Assembly: GCA_937988885.1 (NCBI GenBank)
Contig: CALKHR010000163.1
Location: 73,193 to 137,192, forward strand
Source: an uncultured Roseiflexaceae bacterium
GTDB lineage: Bacteria > Chloroflexota > Chloroflexia > Chloroflexales > Roseiflexaceae
DNA: 64,000 bases
Direction: 5' to 3'
Shown: positions 27,902 through 36,561 of the stretch, piece after piece
Layout of the letters: every line of letters begins with the position of its first letter
Numbering within the stretch: the stretch's first letter is position 1
The notes under the pieces: generated by a model
What the model was told of the DNA's origin: nothing
The model's input: the letters and a program-made list of their open reading frames with translations, nothing else
Database searches by the model: none
Program-made: the position numbers and the translations under genes

Positions 27902-27930
27902 GTGTGGTCTGCGCCGAGCGCAAACCACAC
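27902..27930. terminator. Hairpin between convergent NRAMP-like and Hsp70-like genes
   Basis: Arms GTGTGGT (27902-27908) and ACCACAC (27924-27930), an internal C/A mismatch, then TGCGC (27910-27914) pairing with GCGCA (27918-27922) around a three-base loop. No long T-run follows, so termination may be weak or factor-assisted. Confidence 0.6.
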
Positions 27931-27951
27931 CGCCCGTGCTCATCGTGGCCG

Positions 27952-29322
27952 CTACACTTGCGGGGTCGCTAGCAGTTCCTCCCACATCGCTTCGTCAGCG
28001 GCGGCGATCGCCAGACCCGAAGCGACGCCCGTGAACACGTCCATCTCCTTCAGTTTCTCCGGGCCGAACTTCTCGGACAGCATGCGCACAAAGCGCGGGA
28101 TGCGCGACGAGCCACCCGTGCGCAGCACCACATCGATATCGGCGTGACGCAGATTGGCCGCCTCCAGCGCGCGATCCACGCAGGCCGCCACTTGGCGCAC
28201 ATCAGGCCCGATCAGACGCTCGAAGTCCCAGCGCTCAATCGTATCGCTGAACTGAATCCCCGGCACGTCCATCGAGATCGTCGTGCTGCGGGAATCGCTC
28301 AGGCGCACCTTGGCCCGCTCCACCTCCTCGTACAACGGCAAGCCGTAGTTCTCGCGCACCAGTGTGCGCAGCGCCTTGAGCTCCTCGGGTTTATCGCTCG
28401 TGAGGATCGCCTCGTCGATGATGTTCAGGTAGCGCGGTTGCGTGAGGTCTACGATGCTCTGCCATTCGCCCAAATGCTCCAGCAGCACGGCGGGCAGGGG
28501 CAACTTACGGGGGCCGAGCACCGCGCCCGCGCCGAAGTGCGGCAACAGCTTGCCCATCACGATCCGGCGGTCCAGCAGATCACCACCGATCGGCACACCA
28601 TCGGTGGCGAGCACGATGCGTTCGCCCTGCTCGGTGAGGCGCATCACCGTCACGTCGAGGGTACCGCCGCCGAAGTCGAACACCAACACGTGTTGGGTGC
28701 CCTCCGCTGTCGAAGCGTACGACAGCGCCGCTGCGGTCGGTTCGGGTAGGAAGGTGATCGGCGGCAACCCGGCCAATTCGGCTGCCGCATACATCCGCTC
28801 GATAGCAAGCATGTTCAGCTTGGGATCATCGGCGTAATTGACCGGGCGACCCACCACAATGCCCTCAACTGTTTCGCCAACCTCTTGCTCGATTCGGTTA
28901 AACATCATACGCAGCACAATGGCGATCAGCGCTTCGAGTGTGTAGCGAACGCCGAACACATCGGTACCCGTAAATGAATGATCGCGCAAATGCGTTTTGA
29001 GCGACTGGAACAAACGCCCTGGCTTGTTCGCATCGACCACTGCGTACAGCGCCTGCATTACCGAGCCGAAATCGGCCAGCGTCACCTCGGCTTCGCCGAC
29101 ATAGCGCCATTCGTATTCGATCTCGCGGCCCACATTCGCCTCGGTGAAGCGGTTGATAGCCTCGCGACCCACAAATGGCGTGCCCTCGCGGGTGATAAAT
29201 AGCGCCGAACGCATGATCGATGGCGTCGTGTTGACGGGATCAAGTTGAAGCAAACGCACGTGCTTGCCGTCGAACAGTGCAGCGCTCGAATTGGTGGTTC
29301 CAAAATCTAACCCAACGCGCAT
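27952..29322 (-). CDS. Hsp70-family (YegD-like) ATPase, short form
   Basis: 456 residues of the Hsp70/actin fold. The phosphate-1 loop is MRVGLDFGTTNSSAALFDG, phosphate-2 is VFDFGGGTLDVTVMR, and the adenosine motif is VVLRTGGSSRIPRFVRML. FLPEPTAAALSYA is the typical connecting segment. It lacks the long substrate-binding and lid domains of DnaK, as do YegD relatives, so it is probably an accessory ATPase of unknown client. The ATG is at 29320-29322. No dnaJ or grpE gene is nearby. Confidence 0.92.
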   Translation of the reverse strand: MRVGLDFGTTNSSAALFDGKHVRLLQLDPVNTTPSIMRSALFITREGTPFVGREAINRFTEANVGREIEYEWRYVGEAEVTLADFGSVMQALYAVVDANKPGRLFQSLKTHLRDHSFTGTDVFGVRYTLEALIAIVLRMMFNRIEQEVGETVEGIVVGRPVNYADDPKLNMLAIERMYAAAELAGLPPITFLPEPTAAALSYASTAEGTQHVLVFDFGGGTLDVTVMRLTEQGERIVLATDGVPIGGDLLDRRIVMGKLLPHFGAGAVLGPRKLPLPAVLLEHLGEWQSIVDLTQPRYLNIIDEAILTSDKPEELKALRTLVRENYGLPLYEEVERAKVRLSDSRSTTISMDVPGIQFSDTIERWDFERLIGPDVRQVAACVDRALEAANLRHADIDVVLRTGGSSRIPRFVRMLSEKFGPEKLKEMDVFTGVASGLAIAAADEAMWEELLATPQV

Positions 29323-29519
29323 TTCCGCCTCCTTCTAGCAATGGCTCCAGCGAAATTGGCGGCTTCGCTAGGCACGACAAAACAGCCGCTGGCAAGAGCA
29401 CAGCGACTCCTTCGAGTGAGATTCTCTAGATTTCCTGTTAGGATACCCGATCTTTGCCTTGCGCGCAATGAGCCAAACGACGGATGTGGTAAAATAGCGC
29501 CGGATAGCTTTGGTGTGCC
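29323..29519. other. Gap with no visible gene
   Basis: 197 bases between two leftward genes. I see no reading frame with coding character and no convincing hairpin. Confidence 0.4.
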
Positions 29520-29735
29520 TTATTCTGAAGATGCTGGCGGCTCAGCTGTCGATGTCGTGAGTTGGGTGCCACGCGGTACATTCACGATCTCAATCTCGGC
29601 TTCTTCTTCAGCCTCATCGACGTGATCATGATCGTGATGGTGGGCTAGACCGTACTCTTTGATCTCGCTAGCGCGTTTGATACGGCGATCATACTCGTTG
29701 TAGACGGCTTGAGCCAATGCTCGAAAGAAGCCCAT
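29520..29735 (-). CDS. Small His/Asp/Glu-rich protein, unknown
   Basis: A 71-residue reading frame with a strong Shine-Dalgarno (GAGGGGG) at the correct distance from the ATG at 29733-29735, and TATAAT on the minus strand at 29814-29819. The N-terminal half (GFFRALAQAVYNEYDRRIK) would form an amphipathic helix. The middle contains HHHDHDH followed by an acidic stretch (EAEEEAE), and the tail is Thr/Ser/Pro-rich. The His-Asp cluster could bind a metal such as zinc or nickel. I recognise no family. Read as real because of its ribosome-binding site and promoter, not by homology. Confidence 0.55.
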   Translation of the reverse strand: MGFFRALAQAVYNEYDRRIKRASEIKEYGLAHHHDHDHVDEAEEEAEIEIVNVPRGTQLTTSTAEPPASSE

Positions 29736-29838
29736 CGTCGCCCCCTCGCATAGTTACAAGTTGTGGCTAATCACCGATATGCAGCGTGATGCGCCGCAAT
29801 CGCAGATACTGCCATTATACCCTAAAAGAGGTGAATGA

Positions 29839-30621
29839 ATGAACGCAGCGTTGGGCGTCCTAATCCTGCACGGTTTCACGAGCAGCCGTTCCACTGTCGC
29901 CCCGGTCGTGCCGCAAGCCGAGGCGTTGGGCTTGCCCTGGCGTTTGCCGCAGTTGCGCGGCCATTGGACGCAGCCGCAGGATCTGATCGGCGTCACCTAC
30001 GAGGATATGTTTGCCGATGCGCAGGCCGCGCTGGCCGATCTGCGCACGCAAGCCGAGCGAGTGGTGGTGGTCGGCCTATCGGTCGGCGGCCTGATCTCGC
30101 TCGATTTAGCGTTGCGCGCCCCCGAATCGCTCGATAGTCTGGTGGTGTTGGCCCCCGCACTGCGCTACGTGAATCCCTTTGCCCGCTTCGCCCCGCTGCT
30201 CTCCCGCGTGATGAAGTGGGCCTCGGGCGACGAGAACGCCGGCTTCAACGACCCCACCCTCAAGAGCAGGGCCAACAACTACAACACCTTCCCCACCGCG
30301 ACCTTCGGCTCGATCGTGCAGGCGTCGCGGCGGGTGGAGGCCGCGTTGCCCCGCATCCAGACGCCGCTGCTGATCTTGGGCGCCCGCCACGATCGTGTGA
30401 TCCCCGCCATCGCCTCGCAAATCACCTACGACCGCGTTGGCACGCAGGATAAGCGCCTGATCTGGTTCGAGCGGAGCGGCCACGAGATGCTGCTCGATTG
30501 CGAGGGCGAAGCGGTTGCCGATCGGATCGGCCAGTTTCTCCAGGCGCGCGCTGCGCGGTTCGGCCATACCCGCCCTGAGGTTGTTGTGCGCCAACCCGTC
30601 CCCGACGAAGTGCAGCGGTGA
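29839..30621 (+). CDS. Alpha/beta hydrolase, carboxylesterase (Est30-like)
   Basis: 260 residues. GVLILHGFTSSRSTV forms the oxyanion region, and VVVVGLSVGGLISLDLA contains the nucleophile serine in GLSVGG. The acid is the aspartate in GARHDRVIP and the base the histidine in FERSGHEMLLD. Order and spacing match the bacterial Est30/monoacylglycerol-lipase-like carboxylesterases. No signal peptide is seen, so it is cytoplasmic. The start follows AAGAGGTGA closely. A short-chain ester or monoacylglycerol is the likely substrate type; the natural one is not known. Confidence 0.9.
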   Translation: MNAALGVLILHGFTSSRSTVAPVVPQAEALGLPWRLPQLRGHWTQPQDLIGVTYEDMFADAQAALADLRTQAERVVVVGLSVGGLISLDLALRAPESLDSLVVLAPALRYVNPFARFAPLLSRVMKWASGDENAGFNDPTLKSRANNYNTFPTATFGSIVQASRRVEAALPRIQTPLLILGARHDRVIPAIASQITYDRVGTQDKRLIWFERSGHEMLLDCEGEAVADRIGQFLQARAARFGHTRPEVVVRQPVPDEVQR

Positions 30622-30700
30622 GCGAGTCGTGTGATTGACGCTTCCATCGGGTACTACAAAAAGTCGTGCGAAATTGCCTCGATTTGTGACACTATCTGTC

Positions 30701-30718
30701 GCACATTTGTGCTACAAT
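30701..30718 (+). promoter_or_regulatory. -10 hexamer with adjacent perfect inverted repeat
   Basis: GCACATTTGTGC (30701-30712) is a perfect inverted repeat directly in front of TACAAT (30713-30718). Further TGTG/CACA half-sites lie at 30685-30704. No -35 at standard spacing is visible. The repeat could be an operator for the gene starting at 30785. Confidence 0.45.
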
Positions 30719-30784
30719 AGGGGTACGCCAACGGTCCAGCCGTATGTGGCGAGATTTCGAGAACTAGCACGAAGGGACGAGCAG

Positions 30785-31675
30785 ATGGAAGACGTCACAT
30801 TTACCCGTGGTCCGGCACGTCGGCCAAGCCCACGGGTGGCCGATCCACTGTTGCAATGGGCGACAGGGCTTCAGACGAAGGAACGTCGTATTTATGCCGG
30901 GTGGTTGGTCGAGGCTGGGCGGCTCGACACGCTTGATGAAGCCATGGAACAGGCGGGCTTCAAGCAGATTACCATCAAGCACGGCAGCGGCAACTTGGTG
31001 ACGCACTGGGCCGTCGAGACCGCGACGATGTTTGTGATCGCTGAGGGGGTTCAGTCGATCAACGAGATGTCGCCGAGTCGCAACAACAACCAGATCGAGC
31101 GCTACGGCATCGCCTTCGGGTGGCGCACACTGCCGGGTGGCCGCCAACAGTCGCAGTTGCGCTTCCGCGCCCTCTTGCGCGATCTGCTGGAGGTGGGCTA
31201 CACCGAGCCGCTGTTGGGTACTGTGAAGGGCACGCTGACGGGCGACTTGATCACAGCGCTGATGCGCCAGTACGATGTGCTTGATGCCGTCGATAACTTC
31301 CGCAAGCAGGCTGGCAAACCGCCCTACAACCCGCCGTTCTACGCTTGCAGCATTCCGCTCGGCCCGGGCACCGAGGTCACGCGCGGGAGCGTGGGCGCGA
31401 CCAAGGAGATCACGCCGATCGTTGCGCAAGTGCCTAATCCCGTCACCAAGGAGTATGTGTTGGAGCACTGGGTGAAGCGCGCTTGGGTGCCCCTGATTGA
31501 GAGCATGATCGACGAAACCGTCTCGTGGTCAGTCGCGGCCTCGACGCTGATCGGCTTGGAGGAGGAGCAGCACGCCGTCGTGCCGATCGACGAGGAGCCG
31601 CCGATGCCTGTTGCAGCGCCTGTTGCAGCGCCCCGGGGCAATGGTCGGCGTCAGGCCGTCGAGGATCTGTTGTAG
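30785..31675 (+). CDS. Conserved-looking protein of unknown function
   Basis: About 296 residues when started at ATG 30785, which has AAGGGA eight bases in front. An upstream in-frame extension to 30635 runs across the promoter region and is rejected. The protein is soluble, with helical segments and a motif-like run NNQIERYGIAFGWRTLPGGR and LLGTVKGTLTGDLITALMRQYDVLD. The last 35 residues are a Pro/Ala/Val-rich tail. I do not recognise the family. It is a single gene with its own promoter element and a strong terminator, so it is likely expressed. Nothing in it looks like a catalytic motif. Confidence 0.75.
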   Translation: MEDVTFTRGPARRPSPRVADPLLQWATGLQTKERRIYAGWLVEAGRLDTLDEAMEQAGFKQITIKHGSGNLVTHWAVETATMFVIAEGVQSINEMSPSRNNNQIERYGIAFGWRTLPGGRQQSQLRFRALLRDLLEVGYTEPLLGTVKGTLTGDLITALMRQYDVLDAVDNFRKQAGKPPYNPPFYACSIPLGPGTEVTRGSVGATKEITPIVAQVPNPVTKEYVLEHWVKRAWVPLIESMIDETVSWSVAASTLIGLEEEQHAVVPIDEEPPMPVAAPVAAPRGNGRRQAVEDLL

Positions 31676-31697
31676 CTTTCAACTGGACATAATACAG

Positions 31698-31740
31698 ATA
31701 GGTCGTGTTTCGGTGTGGCAGGAACACGGCCTATTTGTTT
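31698..31740 (+). terminator. Rho-independent terminator
   Basis: ATAGGTCGTGTT (31698-31709) pairs with AACACGGCCTAT (31723-31734), twelve pairs with one G-U, then TTGTTT. It ends the gene at 30785-31675. Confidence 0.85.
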
Positions 31741-31861
31741 GCGCTTTTTCCCGACCGCCGCGCCATCCGCAAAGCCGCGCCGCAAGCGCAGGCCGTTGCG
31801 ATTCTTCCCCTTGCATAGTTGTTCGGTCATAGGGCGCATGGCGCATCATTGGCGGATGCCG

Positions 31862-31867
31862 TATACT
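31862..31867 (+). promoter_or_regulatory. -10 hexamer immediately before the CCA-adding enzyme start
   Basis: TATACT lies six bases before the ATG at 31874, so transcription would begin at or beside the start codon. No Shine-Dalgarno is present. This fits a leaderless mRNA. Confidence 0.45.
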
Positions 31868-31873
31868 ACCCCT

Positions 31874-33247
31874 ATGAACATACCTATTCCACAACTGAAT
31901 GCGATTGTCGAGGCGATCCGGGCGGCGGGCGGCGAGCCGTTGTTCGTGGGCGGCGTGGTGCGCGATATGCTGCTGGGTCTGCCGTTCGATGGCGATGTCG
32001 ATGTTGAGGTGTACCGCCTTGATGCCGACCGCCTGTTTGAGATTTTATCGGCGTTTGGCCGTGTTGATGCGGTTGGCCGCTCGTTTGGCGTGTTGAAGAT
32101 GCGCTTCCCCGGCGGCATTGAGCTCGATTTCGCCCTGCCGCGCCGCGAGAACAAGATCGGCGCTGGGCACCGAGGCTTTCTCGCGCTGCCCGATCCGACT
32201 ATGAGCGTGCGTGAGGCGGCGGGCCGACGCGATTTCACGATCAACGCGATGGCGCTCACGCCCGAAGGCGAGTTGCTGGATTTCTACGGCGGCCAGCAGG
32301 ATCTGCGCGACCGCGTGCTGCGCCACCCTACCCTGGCCTTTGCCGAGGACCCGTTGCGTGTGCTGCGGGGCATGCAGTTCGCCGCGCGCTTCAACATGCG
32401 CCTGGCCCCCGAGACGGCGGCGCTCTGCCGCACGATGCTGCCCGAGGCTTCTACGCTGGCGATCGAGCGGGTGTGGGGCGAGTGGTGGAAGTGGGCCTCG
32501 CTGGGCACGCACCCCGCTGCTGGCTTGCGTGTGCTGGAGGAGAGCGGCTGGCTGAGCCTGTACCCCGAACTGGTCGCGTTAGTCGATTGCCCGCAGGATC
32601 CGGAGTGGCATCCCGAAGGCTCGGTGTGGCTGCATACGCAGTTCGTCTGCAATGTGGCGGCGACACTGGCCGAGCGCGATGGGCTGGAGCCGCAGGCGCG
32701 CGCGGTGTTGCTACTGGCGGCGCTGTGCCACGATCTCGGCAAGCCCTCCACAACAGCCGTCATCAATGGCCGGATTCGCAGCCCTGGCCATGATCAGGCT
32801 GGAGTGCCGCTCACTACCTCGTTGCTGAAACGGATCGGCTGCCCACGCGAGATCATCGAGCAGGTGGAGCCGCTGGTGCGGGAACATATGGTGCACATCG
32901 GCATGCCGCTGGCGGATCGGGCGGTGCGGCGTTTGTCGGCGCGGCTCAGCCCAGCCACGATCGAGCAGTGGGGGCGGCTGATCGAGGCCGATGCGAGCGG
33001 ACGACCGCCGCTGCCTCCAGCCAATCCCGCGCAGGAGTACGTTGATTACGCTCGTGAGCTGAGCGCTGCGGTTGGCCCGCCGGAGCCTGTGTTGCTGGGG
33101 CGTCACGTGTTGGCGGCGGGATTGGCCAAGCCCGGCCCCGAGCTCGGCGCGATGCTCAAACAGGCCTATCAGGCGCAACTCGATGGGGCGTTTGAGACGG
33201 TGGAAGATGGCTTAGCGTGGCTGAGCGAGACGCTACAGCACAAATAG
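31874..33247 (+). CDS. cca: tRNA nucleotidyltransferase (CCA-adding/poly-A polymerase family) with HD domain
   Basis: 457 residues from ATG 31874; an in-frame extension to 31715 would run through the preceding terminator and is rejected. The nucleotidyltransferase head has FVGGVVRDMLLG and the metal-binding FDGDVDVEVY, where the usual second Asp position is kept (DVD). RRDFTINAMAL, DPLRVLRGMQFAARF and the central RNA-binding helices follow. A C-terminal HD domain contains LCHDLGKPSTT. It would add or repair the 3' CCA of tRNAs. The four tRNA genes in this window already encode CCA, so a repair role is likely for them. Confidence 0.93.
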   Translation: MNIPIPQLNAIVEAIRAAGGEPLFVGGVVRDMLLGLPFDGDVDVEVYRLDADRLFEILSAFGRVDAVGRSFGVLKMRFPGGIELDFALPRRENKIGAGHRGFLALPDPTMSVREAAGRRDFTINAMALTPEGELLDFYGGQQDLRDRVLRHPTLAFAEDPLRVLRGMQFAARFNMRLAPETAALCRTMLPEASTLAIERVWGEWWKWASLGTHPAAGLRVLEESGWLSLYPELVALVDCPQDPEWHPEGSVWLHTQFVCNVAATLAERDGLEPQARAVLLLAALCHDLGKPSTTAVINGRIRSPGHDQAGVPLTTSLLKRIGCPREIIEQVEPLVREHMVHIGMPLADRAVRRLSARLSPATIEQWGRLIEADASGRPPLPPANPAQEYVDYARELSAAVGPPEPVLLGRHVLAAGLAKPGPELGAMLKQAYQAQLDGAFETVEDGLAWLSETLQHK

Positions 33248-33272
33248 GGCGGGATGCTTTCGCACCCCGCCC
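33247..33272. terminator. Hairpin between cca and the cupin gene
   Basis: GGGCGGG (33247-33253) pairs with CCCGCCC (33266-33272), extended by TGC/GCA around a TTTC loop. It begins at the last base of the cca stop codon. No T-run follows on the plus strand. Confidence 0.65.
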
Positions 33273-33280
33273 CTGCTCGT

Positions 33281-33610
33281 CTACTTGGCCTGCGTGCCCT
33301 CGGCGGGCGCGAAGAACACGATAATCACCAAATCCTCCTCGATGCTGTGGAAGCGGTGCTCGCGCAGGGCGGGCACGTAGAGCACGCTTCCCGCACCCAC
33401 AGCGTATTCCTCATCGCCATTGCGGAACATGCCGCGACCGCTCACCACGTAGTAGACCTCGTCCTCTGTATGCGGTTGCTGCGGATCGATGCCGCCTGCT
33501 GGCAGCACGTACAGCCCCACGCTCAGCGCTGGAACGCGCAGAAATTCGTAAAACAGTTTGTTGGCCTGCTCCCGCTCGACCAATAAATCGCGAATCGTGA
33601 ATGCGTCCAT
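33281..33610 (-). CDS. Small single-domain cupin protein
   Basis: 109 residues forming one cupin barrel. The first motif holds PHTEDEVYYVVSGRG with the metal-ligand pattern HxxxE, and the second motif is VPALREHRFHS with a histidine. Such proteins bind a metal and may sense small ligands or act as dioxygenases or isomerases; nothing points to a particular reaction. It is a lone leftward gene with start ATG at 33608-33610 and GAGGTGA in front. Confidence 0.85.
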   Translation of the reverse strand: MDAFTIRDLLVEREQANKLFYEFLRVPALSVGLYVLPAGGIDPQQPHTEDEVYYVVSGRGMFRNGDEEYAVGAGSVLYVPALREHRFHSIEEDLVIIVFFAPAEGTQAK

Positions 33611-33708
33611 GGTTCACCTCATCTGTTTGATTCCGTGAGGTGATTGTAGTGAAGACGTGGGCGTTTCACGAGCGACAATCCGCTACAATTTGGCTATAAC
33701 AAAGCGAA

Positions 33709-34884
33709 TCAACGGGTGATTGCGTTTTGGCAAAATGCGCGCGCCGTCTGTTCGAGCACCGTTGCGCAGGTATCGACGCTGGCCAAATCCACCCATTCCA
33801 CATCGGCGTGCAGTCCCGCGCCACGCGGCCCGAAGATCACTGTGGGGATGCCCGCCTCGTCGAGCAGCGCCGAGTCCATCCAGAACGTTGCGCCGATATG
33901 CGGCGGCGGCGCGCCAAGCACATCGGTTGCGGCGGTGTGCAGCGCTTGCGCGATCGGCGTATCAGCGGGGGTGCCGAGCGATGGCCGGAACATATCGAGC
34001 GTCACCTGGCCTTGGAAGCGGGGATCGGCGGCGTGGAGGCGATCGAGGATCGCGTTCAGTTCGCGCAGCACACTCTCGGCGTTCTCGTCGGGCAGCGTGC
34101 GCCGCTCGATCTGCAAGGTGCAGTGCGGCGGGTAGGTCGATAGCCCGGTGCCGCCGCTGATCAGCGAGGCGTGCAGCGAGCCATGGCCCAGCAGTGGGTG
34201 CGCTGGCCGCGTTTGCAGTTCTTCATCGAGTTGCTCAAGCGCGACGAGGACGCGGCCCATATGCGCGATCGCATCGACGCCATCCGTCCGACGGCTGCCG
34301 TGCGCCGCGACGCCCTGCGTGGTGATGGTGGCCCAGAAGAAGCCCTTATGCGCTAAGCAGAGTTGTAGGTCGGTCGGCTCGGTGATGATCGCCGCATCGA
34401 CGCGCGCGCCTTTGGCTTTCAGATGCGCGATCGCTGCTTCGGTGCCTCGGCTGGCGTGCTCCTCGTCGGAGACGAGCGTGAGCACCAGATCGCCTGCGAG
34501 ACGGGGGCCACGGGCCAGTGCGGCGGTGGCTTGCAGGATGGCCACCAGGCCGCCCTTCATATCGTAGGAACCGCGCCCGTACAGCCGCCCTTGCTCCACG
34601 CGGGGCGTCAGCGGCTCGTGCATATCGCCGAAGCCAACGGTGTCGGTGTGTGAGTTGAGCAGCAACGTCTTGCCGCCGCCCGTGCCGCGCAGCCAACCGA
34701 TCACCGTGGGGCGCCCGCTGTCGGTATCGATCAGTTCGACCTCAAGGCCAGCCTCGACCAGCCAATCGGCCAGCGTAGTGGCGAGTTGCGCCTCGCCGGG
34801 CGCGCCGGGCACCAACGCCGGGTTCCGCGAATCGATCGAGACGAGGAGGCGCAGCAGTTCTTCTGTCGAGATCATAGGCATCAC
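33709..34884 (-). CDS. M20-family metallopeptidase (ArgE/DapE-like deacylase)
   Basis: 391 residues. Metal-binding residues are visible in order: NSHTDTVGFGD (His, Asp), GRGSYDMKGG (bridging Asp), SDEEHASRGTE (general base Glu and ligand Glu) and a late FGPRGAGLHADVEWV (His). The lid domain follows the middle, as in ArgE, DapE and carboxypeptidase G2. It hydrolyses an amide bond of an acylated amino acid or small peptide; the substrate is not clear. The arginine or lysine genes that would decide it are not nearby. It lies 45 bases after the LapA-like gene in the same direction. Confidence 0.9.
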   Translation of the reverse strand: MMPMISTEELLRLLVSIDSRNPALVPGAPGEAQLATTLADWLVEAGLEVELIDTDSGRPTVIGWLRGTGGGKTLLLNSHTDTVGFGDMHEPLTPRVEQGRLYGRGSYDMKGGLVAILQATAALARGPRLAGDLVLTLVSDEEHASRGTEAAIAHLKAKGARVDAAIITEPTDLQLCLAHKGFFWATITTQGVAAHGSRRTDGVDAIAHMGRVLVALEQLDEELQTRPAHPLLGHGSLHASLISGGTGLSTYPPHCTLQIERRTLPDENAESVLRELNAILDRLHAADPRFQGQVTLDMFRPSLGTPADTPIAQALHTAATDVLGAPPPHIGATFWMDSALLDEAGIPTVIFGPRGAGLHADVEWVDLASVDTCATVLEQTARAFCQNAITR

Positions 34885-34929
34885 TCACTCTGTAACAGTT
34901 GTGGATGCAGCACTGCCCATCCTAATGCG

Positions 34930-35382
34930 CTAGACGCCCGTGATCGGCGTATCGCTGCTTGAGCTTGTGCTAGTGGTTGCTGGTGTGCTGCTATCCTCGC
35001 TTTTATGCTCGGTTGTGGAGGGCTTCTCGGCGGTCGTGCTGTTCGCAGTGGCTTCGCCCAATCGCCCGGTGGTGCGCAGGATCTGATTCTCCTGTTCGAG
35101 CGTTGAGACGCGCTTCTCAAGCTCTAGTTTCCGCTGCTGCTCGGCCAATTGCTGGCGTCGCGTGCGCCAACTTTGGATGCCGTAGCGGATGCGGAACCAC
35201 AAACTGAACAAACCCGTGAGCGCAGCGCCGAAGAGCGCCGAAACCACCATCACCAATGCTACAGAGATCCTGCCCGTCTCGAAGTTCAGAAACCGCACGT
35301 TGACGGTTTGTGTGTTTTGAACCCCGAAGATCACCAGCACCAGTGCGAGGAAGAGCATAATAATGGGAAGCACAAATCGCAT
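34930..35382 (-). CDS. LapA-domain (DUF1049) inner-membrane protein
   Basis: 150 residues with two transmembrane helices (about 5-22 and 40-64), separated by the family's short NTQTVNVRFLNFETGRISVALVM-like extracytoplasmic segment. A coiled coil of about 35 residues (QQLAEQQRKLELEKRVSTLEQEN) follows, then a Ser/Thr-rich disordered tail. In Proteobacteria LapA works with LapB to control lipopolysaccharide synthesis. In an organism probably without LPS the role is unknown. A GGAGT lies before the ATG at 35380-35382. Confidence 0.85.
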   Translation of the reverse strand: MRFVLPIIMLFLALVLVIFGVQNTQTVNVRFLNFETGRISVALVMVVSALFGAALTGLFSLWFRIRYGIQSWRTRRQQLAEQQRKLELEKRVSTLEQENQILRTTGRLGEATANSTTAEKPSTTEHKSEDSSTPATTSTSSSSDTPITGV

Positions 35383-35402
35383 AACGTAACTCCTCAGCCT
35401 AA

Positions 35403-36482
35403 CTATTCGACGATCAAACTAATTGCTTCGGCGTGAAGTTCAAGGGCAATCGGTGCGCCTTCGGCGGGCAGATCGGCGTTGTCGAGCTCAAATGCGAGTC
35501 TATGGCCGCTGGGATGCAGCACGGTGAGCCGCGTGCGGCTGCCGCGAAACGAGCGCTCGGCGACGGTGCCGAGGATATGATTGGTTGGATCGACCGCTTG
35601 GGTGGATGCGAGCTCGGCGGCTTCGGGTCGTAGCACCGCCGTAATCGGCGTGCCGGGCTGCAGGCTGACGGCGGGCTTGTTCGCGCGTAGCCGCCCCAAT
35701 GGCGTTTCGAGCAGCACCGCGCCGGTGGGTTCGAGCGCGACGACTTGCCCCTGCGCCAGGTTATCGAGCCCCAGGAAGCGGGCGGCGAAGGTGCTGGCCG
35801 GATGGCGATAGACCTGTTCGGGCGGGCCTTCTTGCTCGATGCGGCCCCGATTCATCAACACCAACCAATCGGCGATCGCAAACGCCTCGGCTTGGTCGTG
35901 CGTGACGTAGATGCTGGTGACGCCGACGCGCTTGAGGATGCCGCGCAGATCGTCGAGCAGGCGTTCGCGCAGGGCACGGTCGAGCGCGCCGAGCGGCTCA
36001 TCGAGCATGAGCAGCCCCGGGCTCGGCGCCAAACTGCGCGCTAGCGCCACTCGTTGGCGTTCACCGCCGGAAAGTTCGTAGACGTGTCGGCGCTCGTAGC
36101 CTTCTAACCCCACCAATGCCAGCATTTCGGAGACACGGGCCGCGATCTGTGCAGCGGGTTTGCCCTGCATGCGTAAACCGAAGGCGATGTTCTCGGCCAC
36201 GTTGCGGTGCGGGAAGAGCGCGTAATCCTGGAACATCAAACCAAATCCGCGCAAATGCGGAGGCGTATGGTCGATTGCGCGGCCAGCGAAGCGGATCTCG
36301 CCGCTATCGGCGTGCTCAAGGCCTGCAATCGTTCGCAGAAGTGTGGTTTTGCCGCAGCCCGATGGGCCGAGCAAACAAACGATGTCGCCCGCCGCAATGT
36401 TCAGGCTCACATCACGAAGGGCGGGAGTGCCGTTGTACGATTTGCTAACGTGTTGAACTTCGAGGAGTGAAACGCTGGACAC
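35403..36482 (-). CDS. ABC transporter ATPase of the Fe(III)/thiamine/polyamine importer type
   Basis: 359 residues. Walker A is GPSGCGKTT, the signature LSGGERQRVALARSLA, Walker B GLLMLDEPLGALD, and the H-loop YVTHDQAEAF. A C-terminal TOBE domain of about 120 residues (GTVAERSFRGSRTRLTVLHP) places it in the FbpC/ThiQ/PotA group. The start is GTG at 36480-36482 with AAGGAA in front. The matching fused permease is probably the gene at 39046-40749, 2.5 kb away. No substrate-binding protein is present in the window, so iron, thiamine and other substrates remain open. Ferritin next door weakly favours iron. Confidence 0.9.
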   Translation of the reverse strand: MSSVSLLEVQHVSKSYNGTPALRDVSLNIAAGDIVCLLGPSGCGKTTLLRTIAGLEHADSGEIRFAGRAIDHTPPHLRGFGLMFQDYALFPHRNVAENIAFGLRMQGKPAAQIAARVSEMLALVGLEGYERRHVYELSGGERQRVALARSLAPSPGLLMLDEPLGALDRALRERLLDDLRGILKRVGVTSIYVTHDQAEAFAIADWLVLMNRGRIEQEGPPEQVYRHPASTFAARFLGLDNLAQGQVVALEPTGAVLLETPLGRLRANKPAVSLQPGTPITAVLRPEAAELASTQAVDPTNHILGTVAERSFRGSRTRLTVLHPSGHRLAFELDNADLPAEGAPIALELHAEAISLIVE

Positions 36483-36561
36483 AATGTTTCCTTCATATGC
36501 TAACAGTGCGCCGAAATAGCCTGCATCGAGACAAGCTACTTCGGCGCGATAGGCTCACTGA

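Noticed and set aside
30635..30784. Longer start for the unknown protein
   Set aside because: The extension covers the TACAAT promoter and inverted repeat. ATG 30785 has AAGGGA in front.
31715..31873. Longer start for the CCA-adding enzyme
   Set aside because: It would begin inside the preceding terminator hairpin, and the added residues are not family-like.
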